IMG/VR virus record: IMGVR_UViG_3300023196_000118
Location: 1 to 20,662 of that record
DNA length: 20,662 nucleotides
Origin: a virus
Strand: one strand, 5' to 3'
The notes under the pieces are model-generated. The model was given only the letters and a program-made list of their open reading frames with translations, did no database searches and was not told the DNA's origin. The translations under genes were made by a program, and so were the position numbers. Below, in pieces: positions 16,616 to 20,662 of the stretch (position 1 is the stretch's first letter; every line of letters begins with the position of its first letter).

Positions 16616-16960
16616 ATGGCAAACGCTTTTTTATCAGAGACAGATAAAGAAATAGGCACAGGCACTGCCACCGTTTTTACTTGCGGTTCATCTACAGAAT
16701 CTACTATAATAGGTTTGAGTGTTGCTAATAGAGTAACATCTCAAATATTAGTAGACGTTGAACTAGATGCTTCAAATAGAACTAGTGGTTCAGAAGATAA
16801 GGTGTTTCTTGTAAAAGATGCACCTATTCCTGTAGGTGGTACGTTGGTAGTTATTGGTGGCGACCAAAAGGTTGTGCTTGAGCCGGGTGATACTATTAAA
16901 GTAACATCTGATACTGCATCTTCTGCTGACGTTGTTCTTAGTCATCTTGATATTACATAA
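16616..16960 (+). CDS. small virion-associated protein, marine phage family
   Basis: 114 residues, all-beta: TGTATVFTCGSS, IIGLSVANRV, ILVDVEL, then PIPVGGTLVVIGGDQKVVLE and GDTIKVTSDTASSADVVLS. The VIGGDQKVVLEPGD segment recurs in small tail-region proteins of marine phages, whose function is not established; the beta-sandwich pattern suggests a structural or fibre-accessory subunit. It is first in the unit driven by the 16562 promoter, with a good AGGAG, so it is probably the best-expressed member. The PGD uses CCG-GGT, in line with the CCWGG avoidance described in the findings. Confidence 0.68.
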   Translation: MANAFLSETDKEIGTGTATVFTCGSSTESTIIGLSVANRVTSQILVDVELDASNRTSGSEDKVFLVKDAPIPVGGTLVVIGGDQKVVLEPGDTIKVTSDTASSADVVLSHLDIT

Positions 16961-16971
16961 GGATATATAGT

Positions 16972-17418
16972 ATGCCTTACATTGGTGGTACACCCACAGC
17001 AAACTTTACAGACGTACCTGTTGTAGAACGGTTCAATGGAAATAATTCTACTACGTCTTTTACTTTATCTCGCACAGTGGGTGCAGATGAAGATATACTT
17101 GTTTCTGTAGATGGTGTTATTCAGGACACAAATAAGTATAGTGTATCAGGCACTAGTCTTTCTTTTAGCACAGCACCTTCAACTGGTACTGGCAATATCT
17201 TTGTAAACTTTCTTGGTGTTAGCATAGCTACTGTATCACCACCAACTGCTAACAGAAGTAGTTTTATAGGTGGTGGTATGTTTCGTGTAAATGATAAAAC
17301 AGTAGGTTCTAATGTAACAGTAGGCGGTGCAGAAAACGCAAGTGCTACAGGTCCTATTACAGTTAACTCTAGTGTCACTCTTCAAGTAGAAGATGGCGGT
17401 ACGTTGGTGATAATATGA
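16972..17418 (+). CDS. small fibre-like protein, MPYIG type (copy 1)
   Basis: 148 residues. The N-terminal tag MPYIGGTPT is followed by a beta domain (ERFNGNNSTTSFTLSRTV, ILVSVDGVIQD, YSVSGTSLSFSTAPSTG), a pattern common in marine phage tail proteins that carry a VNGV(Q/L)..(Y/D)Y-type fold. The last ~40 residues (VNDKTVGSNVTVGG, then GPITVNSSVTLQV) form a trailer also seen at the end of the 20164 gene. ATGA at 17415-17418 couples it to the next gene. It is likely a fibre or adhesin subunit; the exact role is unknown. Confidence 0.7.
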   Translation: MPYIGGTPTANFTDVPVVERFNGNNSTTSFTLSRTVGADEDILVSVDGVIQDTNKYSVSGTSLSFSTAPSTGTGNIFVNFLGVSIATVSPPTANRSSFIGGGMFRVNDKTVGSNVTVGGAENASATGPITVNSSVTLQVEDGGTLVII

Positions 17419-17816
17419 GTACATTAATAGCAACAACTGTTAAAGCAACAACTCTTCAAACTTCTGCTGGTGGCGCAGTTGCGTTGACTAAGCAAGCGTC
17501 TGCAAAAGTTCTGTTTAATATGAATTTGCGTAGTGATACTACAATGGACATAGCAAATAATGCAATTTCTTCTGAGACATTAAACATATCAAGTGGTTCA
17601 GATGAAGGAACTGGAGATAGTCACGGGAACATAACCAGCCCAATGCAAAACAAACAATATATTTGGACGGAAGGAACACTCGCGGCAAACAACACAAACA
17701 ATCTTGATGTTGGAGTTTCAACAACAAGTCTCATTGTTTTTCAGGGGCATGATGCAGACAGTAGTAGTGATGCAGATTTAATTGGCTGTTCAGCAATATT
17801 CGGAGATTTAGCATGA
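17415..17816 (+). CDS. small fibre-like protein, MSTL N-terminus
   Basis: 133 residues starting MSTLIATTVKATTLQTSAGG, the short N-terminal signature shared by a series of marine phage tail genes, followed by a Ser/Asn/Asp-rich beta region (FNMNLRSDTTMDIANNAISS, then LIVFQGHDADSS). It ends IFGDLA. The start overlaps the preceding stop (ATGA) and there is no clear Shine-Dalgarno, so it probably depends on translational coupling. The last codons contain the GGAG that serves the next gene, within the 18-bp direct repeat. Role unknown; a tip or accessory fibre subunit is likely from context. Confidence 0.65.
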   Translation: MSTLIATTVKATTLQTSAGGAVALTKQASAKVLFNMNLRSDTTMDIANNAISSETLNISSGSDEGTGDSHGNITSPMQNKQYIWTEGTLAANNTNNLDVGVSTTSLIVFQGHDADSSSDADLIGCSAIFGDLA

Positions 17817-17818
17817 GT
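17801..17818 (+). repeat. 18-bp junction repeat, copy 1
   Basis: CGGAGATTTAGCATGAGT. It encodes the end of the upstream protein (GDLA, stop), the ribosome-binding GGAG, and the first codons (Met-Ser) of the next gene. It is exactly repeated at 18232-18249, 431 bp downstream. Confidence 0.85.
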
Positions 17819-18247
17819 GAAATTAAAGTAGATAAAATCTCAGGCAAGACTTCTGATAATGCCGTTACAGTAACAGGTGAGAATGGTAGTACGCAAACAT
17901 CTTTGCAACAGGGGTTGGCAAAAGGCTGGTGTAATTTTGAACAAGCGTCAAGTCACACGGTTAGAGACAGCTTGAACATTGCAAGTTTAACAGATGTTAC
18001 TGAGGGTATTACCAATACAAATTATACAAATAATTTTGCTAATGATGATTACGTTGCCGCTGGTCATGCTGGTAGGCAAGCCGCTACTAGCACAACTGCA
18101 TACTGGCTTTTTCCAACAAGTAGCACCGTTGTTTACAGTACATCAGCTACAAGTTGGCAAGGGGGTTTTAGCACTGGCACTTCAAGCGCAATGGGTATTT
18201 TAGATTTAGTTTTAGCCCTTTGTACTATTCACGGAGATTTAGCATGA
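17813..18247 (+). CDS. small fibre-like protein, MSEIKVDKIS N-terminus
   Basis: 144 residues. The first ~25 (MSEIKVDKISGKTSDNAVTV) are the MS.(L/I)KVD.(I/L) signature of marine phage fibre-like genes. The body has aromatic-rich beta segments (GWCNFEQASSHTVRDSLN, then AYWLFPTSSTVVYS) and ends CTIHGDLA, the same GDLA end as the gene before it. It starts in an ATGA overlap with GGAG seven bases before ATG. The gene is exactly bracketed by the two 18-bp repeats, like a cassette. The GWCNF-type body is seen in small marine phage proteins of unknown function. Confidence 0.65.
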   Translation: MSEIKVDKISGKTSDNAVTVTGENGSTQTSLQQGLAKGWCNFEQASSHTVRDSLNIASLTDVTEGITNTNYTNNFANDDYVAAGHAGRQAATSTTAYWLFPTSSTVVYSTSATSWQGGFSTGTSSAMGILDLVLALCTIHGDLA

Positions 18248-18249
18248 GT
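18232..18249 (+). repeat. 18-bp junction repeat, copy 2
   Basis: An identical copy of the repeat at 17801-17818, again spanning upstream GDLA-stop, GGAG and next-gene start. Similarity continues beyond it: TTAAAGTAGATAAAATCTC after copy 1 versus TTAAAAGTAGATAATCTC after copy 2. Confidence 0.85.
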
Positions 18250-18807
18250 ACTTTAAAAGTAGATAATCTCCTGTTGTCAAATAATAATACAGGTACTGGT
18301 AGAATACTTGAAATGGTTAGTGGTGTGTGTGATGGAAGTTCAATTACTACTTTAAGTGGCACATATACGTTTGAAAACGTAACAGAAAGACAAGTTCTAA
18401 GTATAACACACACTGACCAAAAAGGTAGTCTTATAAGTTACAAACCCCCAGAAGGAACAAAAAGAATAATATATGAGTCTGTTTTTCATCTATATGGTGT
18501 TGATGCAGATGCTATGGGGCATCATAAATTACTTGTTGACAGTATAGAAGTTGAAGCAGCAAGAGTAACTTACAGAGCAGAAGACCTTCAAGGTAGAGTT
18601 TCTTTTAAATGGATGTTTACTGTTGGTGGTGTTGATAATGCTAATTATGGAAAGTTTAGCAGTTGGACAAGTTTAAAAGAAATTAAAATGCAAGCTAGAC
18701 AATACACCAGTGATTTTGAATATGATTTACACGCTTCATCTCATTGGGATGGAAGTGGCACAGATATTTTTTGTGTTCCACAATTATTTATAACAGCAAT
18801 AGGATAA
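18244..18807 (+). CDS. fibre-like protein, MSTLKVDNL N-terminus
   Basis: 187 residues. The start is ATG 18244 in the ATGA overlap with GGAG upstream; the longer frame from TTG 18220 would read through the previous gene's end and is not needed. The N-terminus MSTLKVDNLLLSNNN is the recurrent tag. The body is a predicted beta-sandwich (ILEMVSGVCDGSSITTL, VLSITHTDQKGSLISYKPP, IIYESVFHLYG) with a C-terminal WTSLKEIKMQARQY and HWDGSG segment. It differs from the preceding genes outside the tag, fitting exchangeable binding domains on a common anchor. Precise role unknown. Confidence 0.66.
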   Translation: MSTLKVDNLLLSNNNTGTGRILEMVSGVCDGSSITTLSGTYTFENVTERQVLSITHTDQKGSLISYKPPEGTKRIIYESVFHLYGVDADAMGHHKLLVDSIEVEAARVTYRAEDLQGRVSFKWMFTVGGVDNANYGKFSSWTSLKEIKMQARQYTSDFEYDLHASSHWDGSGTDIFCVPQLFITAIG

Positions 18808-18810
18808 ACA

Positions 18811-19284
18811 ATGGATACACCACAATTCAAAGGCACACATTTATTTGACAGACTATGTTGGGCTAAAGAAAGTTTAGATGGGGTGCAATCAGACTATCGT
18901 GTAGTCTATGAAGATAACATAGATGGCTGTGCAAAGATACTTGTGCCTGACCCTAACTGGATGGCTTGTGCATTACAGGGTGGTATACTTCCTCCAGTGT
19001 GGGTATATTGGGAATTAAAGAAAGATGAAGCACAACCAGACTTCAAGAAGCATACTCGTGGTTATCTGTTACATAATACAGAGCCTATGGAAGCTATGAC
19101 TGAAGAACAGGCAATAGAATACCTTATTCAGAAAGATGTGCCAGAGCATGTGTGGATGAATTGGGATGAAGGTAATCGTCCTAAGATGGTTATCTGTAGG
19201 AAGAATCAACTTCCTGCAACTAGAGAATGGCGAAACTCTTGGCGCATCAGCGAAGAAGTTACCGTTGAAAAAGAAGCGGCTTAA
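18811..19284 (+). CDS. conserved marine phage protein, possible fibre-assembly factor
   Basis: 157 residues, soluble and Trp- and charge-rich, unlike the Thr/Ser-rich fibres around it. Segments such as FDRLCWAKESLDGVQSDYRVVYED, DPNWMACALQGGILPPVWVYWEL, then EEQAIEYLIQKDVP and VWMNWDEGNRPKMVICRKNQ are conserved in marine phage proteins I recall only as hypothetical. It ends with REWRNSWRIS, resembling the R-FR-AW motif near the start of the following protein. Non-structural composition and position among fibre genes suggest a chaperone or assembly protein (inference). AGGA precedes ATG 18811 within the end of the previous gene. Confidence 0.6.
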   Translation: MDTPQFKGTHLFDRLCWAKESLDGVQSDYRVVYEDNIDGCAKILVPDPNWMACALQGGILPPVWVYWELKKDEAQPDFKKHTRGYLLHNTEPMEAMTEEQAIEYLIQKDVPEHVWMNWDEGNRPKMVICRKNQLPATREWRNSWRISEEVTVEKEAA

Positions 19285-19301
19285 ACTATAGGAGTATTAA
19301 A

Positions 19302-19676
19302 ATGGCTGTAACAACTTATATTGTTGATAAGGACGGTAATCAAGCTAATTCCGCTAGTGTTACCAAACCTTCAGACAGAAACTTTCGTGAGGCATGGACA
19401 CTTTCTGGTAATGTAATATCAGAAGATTTAGCCACTGCAAAAACAATTTTTAAAGATAAGATTAGAGAAGTTCGTGCGCCTCTACTTGAAGCAGAAGATG
19501 TTGTATATATGAAAGCATTAGAAGCAGATGATGCAAGTGCAAAGACTGCGTCTGTTACAAAGAAAACAAATTTTCGTAACGCTCCTGCCGCAAGTGCAAT
19601 AACAAATGCAACAACGATTGCAGAACTTAAAGCCGCATGGGATACTAGTTTATTAGGTGCAAGCCCTTACGCATAG
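19302..19676 (+). CDS. tail fibre assembly chaperone-like protein
   Basis: 124 residues, helical and charged. TTYIVDKDGNQANSASV is followed by DRNFREAWTLSG (25-36), then NVISEDLATAKTIFKDKIRE, RAPLLEAEDVVYMKALEADD and a C-terminal FRNAPAASAITNATTIAELK. The order (R-FR-AW, DKIRE-R, ALE-GDD-like, LR-AP, TT-EL) matches small phage proteins encoded beside tail fibre genes that resemble fibre-assembly chaperones. AGGAG lies upstream of ATG 19302. With the preceding gene it forms a pair sharing the R-x-xRNxW/FREAW motif. Chaperone function is an inference from family style and position. Confidence 0.6.
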   Translation: MAVTTYIVDKDGNQANSASVTKPSDRNFREAWTLSGNVISEDLATAKTIFKDKIREVRAPLLEAEDVVYMKALEADDASAKTASVTKKTNFRNAPAASAITNATTIAELKAAWDTSLLGASPYA

Positions 19677-19685
19677 GAGTAGGCT

Positions 19686-20159
19686 ATGACACTAACTAAA
19701 ATAGCTGATGGGGGAATGCCGTCAGGTGCTGTATTGCAAGTTGTGCAAACGGTAAAGACAGATTCTTTTAGTACATCAAGCAGTTCTTTTGTAGATATAA
19801 CTGGTCTATCTGCGGCTATAACCCCCTTGTCTACATCAAGTAAAATACTTGTTGATGTAAGAATAGGTGGATATAATACTGATGCGGCTACGATTGTTTT
19901 ATTTAACATATTAAGAGGTAGCACTACACTTTCAACAGGCACAGCAGGAGAAGGAACAGCCTGTACTTTTGGGATTACAGTAAATGCTTCTAGGTCAGAA
20001 ACTGTTTCTATGTGTCTTTTAGATAGTCCTTCTACTACTAGTGCAACTACGTACAAAGTACAAACTAGAACCGATAGTAGCAATAGTCTTACTATAAACG
20101 AAAGAAGTGGGCAGTATAGCACTATCAGCACAATAACTTTAACAGAGATAGCAGGGTAG
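19686..20159 (+). CDS. fibre-tip-like protein, MTLTKIADGG type
   Basis: 157 residues, all-beta. The N-terminus MTLTKIADGGMPSGAVLQVV is a widespread opening of small marine phage and bacterial tail-fibre-like proteins; SSFVDITGLSAAITPLSTSS then KILVDVRIGG and the end STITLTEIAG complete the family pattern. These are thought to be host-contact or tip proteins, although evidence for individual members is limited. GGAG (in GCATAGGAG, overlapping the previous stop) precedes ATG 19686. It carries one internal CTFGITV strand and two Cys, unlike its neighbours. Confidence 0.66.
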   Translation: MTLTKIADGGMPSGAVLQVVQTVKTDSFSTSSSSFVDITGLSAAITPLSTSSKILVDVRIGGYNTDAATIVLFNILRGSTTLSTGTAGEGTACTFGITVNASRSETVSMCLLDSPSTTSATTYKVQTRTDSSNSLTINERSGQYSTISTITLTEIAG

Positions 20160-20163
20160 ACCG

Positions 20164-20622
20164 ATGCCATACATAGGAAAATCCCCCACTAATGGTGTAA
20201 GAACACGCTACCTATATACAGCTACTGATGCACAGACAGCGTTCTCAGGTAGTGACAGCAGTTCTAATGTTCTTGTATACACAGATGGTATGTACATGGA
20301 TGTGTATCAGAATGGTGTACTACTAAAGCCTACTACAGATTATGCTGCAACAAACGGCACAACTGTAACATTGACAACAGGCGCACAAGGTAATGATGTA
20401 CTTGAGATGGTTGTCTATGATGTATTTAATATACAAGGTAACTACACCAAAACTGAATCAGATACACGCTATCCTTTCAAAGGTAACAACAGTATCATAC
20501 GTCTTAATGGTCAAACAATAAGCAATGACCTTACAATAGATAGTGATGAGAATGGTATGTCAGCAGGTCCTATTACACAGAGTGCTACAGTTACTGTTAA
20601 TGGATATTGGAGCATAGTATGA
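20164..20622 (+). CDS. small fibre-like protein, MPYIG type (copy 2)
   Basis: 152 residues. It shares the tag MPYIG(K)SPT and the C-terminal trailer (GQTISNDLTIDSDENG, then AGPITQSATVTV) with the 16972 gene, but the central domain differs: LVYTDGMYMDVYQNGVLLKP is a DVY-NGV(L)L-type segment, followed by YVFNIQ-like and YTKTESDTRYPFKG stretches common in phage fibres. Like copy 1 it ends in an ATGA overlap (20619-20622) with an MSTL/MTSVL-type gene. A fibre or adhesin subunit is likely. The ribosome-binding site is weak (AGGG at some distance), so expression may rely on read-in translation from upstream. Confidence 0.7.
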   Translation: MPYIGKSPTNGVRTRYLYTATDAQTAFSGSDSSSNVLVYTDGMYMDVYQNGVLLKPTTDYAATNGTTVTLTTGAQGNDVLEMVVYDVFNIQGNYTKTESDTRYPFKGNNSIIRLNGQTISNDLTIDSDENGMSAGPITQSATVTVNGYWSIV

Positions 20623-20662
20623 CAAGTGTATTAAATGTAGATACGATTGCGGCAAAGAATGG
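20619..20662 (+). CDS. start of another small fibre-like gene (cut by window end)
   Basis: ATG 20619 overlaps the preceding stop (ATGA) and opens MTSVLNVDTIAAKNG, the same short tag style (MS.L.V..I) as the genes at 17415, 17813 and 18244. The frame is open to the window end. This reproduces the MPYIG-then-MSTL gene pair seen at 16972-17816. Confidence 0.6.
   Translation, partial: MTSVLNVDTIAAKN

Noticed and set aside
18220-18243. Longer start (TTG 18220) for the MSTLKVDNL gene
   Set aside because: The ATG at 18244 has GGAG at seven bases, an ATGA overlap and the family tag directly after it.
1-20662. Integrase, attachment site, reverse transcriptase or invertase-based fibre switching
   Set aside because: No such gene motif, template repeat or inverted-repeat pair flanking fibre genes was found in the window.

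Overview
This window is part of the late (virion assembly) region of a tailed double-stranded DNA phage. Every supported gene lies on the + strand and genes are packed tightly, with many ATGA or TAATG overlaps. The gene order is terminase, portal, lysozyme-like internal protein, scaffold, capsid, adaptor, nozzle, fibre, which points to a short-tailed (podovirus-type) virion. No tail tape measure, tail tube or sheath gene is present. Low GC content, families I know mainly from uncultured marine phage genomes (the MSTLKVDN, MPYIG and MALTKI-type starts) and the absence of integration genes suggest a lytic marine phage. The host cannot be named from this sequence.

Layout. (1) 1-3575: 3' part of the terminase large subunit, the portal, and a 71-codon gene that overlaps the portal end. 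(2) 3559-7152: a 1197-residue composite protein with a lysozyme-like N-terminus and recurring EGG motifs. (3) 7228-9880: scaffold, major capsid protein and a likely capsid decoration protein. The capsid gene has its own strong sigma70-like promoter with operator-like palindromes, and a Rho-independent terminator follows at 9888-9915. (4) 9938-12735: a small unknown protein, a 664-residue repeat protein carrying a MAM-like insertion, and a small fibre-tail adaptor-like protein. (5) 12735-16554: head-tail adaptor, nozzle and the main tail fibre. (6) 16562-20662: a perfect consensus promoter followed by an array of nine small genes (the last cut by the window edge). Most are fibre or tip-like proteins with short interchangeable N-termini, and two are chaperone-like.

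How they work together: scaffold and capsid protein build the procapsid on the portal, the terminase fills it, adaptor and nozzle close it with a short tail, the fibre and accessory proteins find the host, and the 1197-residue protein is probably an internal, ejected protein that helps breach the envelope.

The most striking signal is compositional. By hand scan I find no GATC and no CCWGG (CCAGG or CCTGG) anywhere in 20.7 kb, while the matched controls CCSGG and GGWCC occur about 18 and at least 13 times. Codon choice is bent to achieve this: in every case I checked, Pro before Gly is CCC or CCG, and Asp before a C-starting codon is GAC. This looks like a genome purged of two methylation or restriction targets. 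Other points of interest are the modular fibre array with an 18-bp direct repeat at gene junctions, the two operator-like promoters, and a MAM-like domain whose two halves appear in swapped order.
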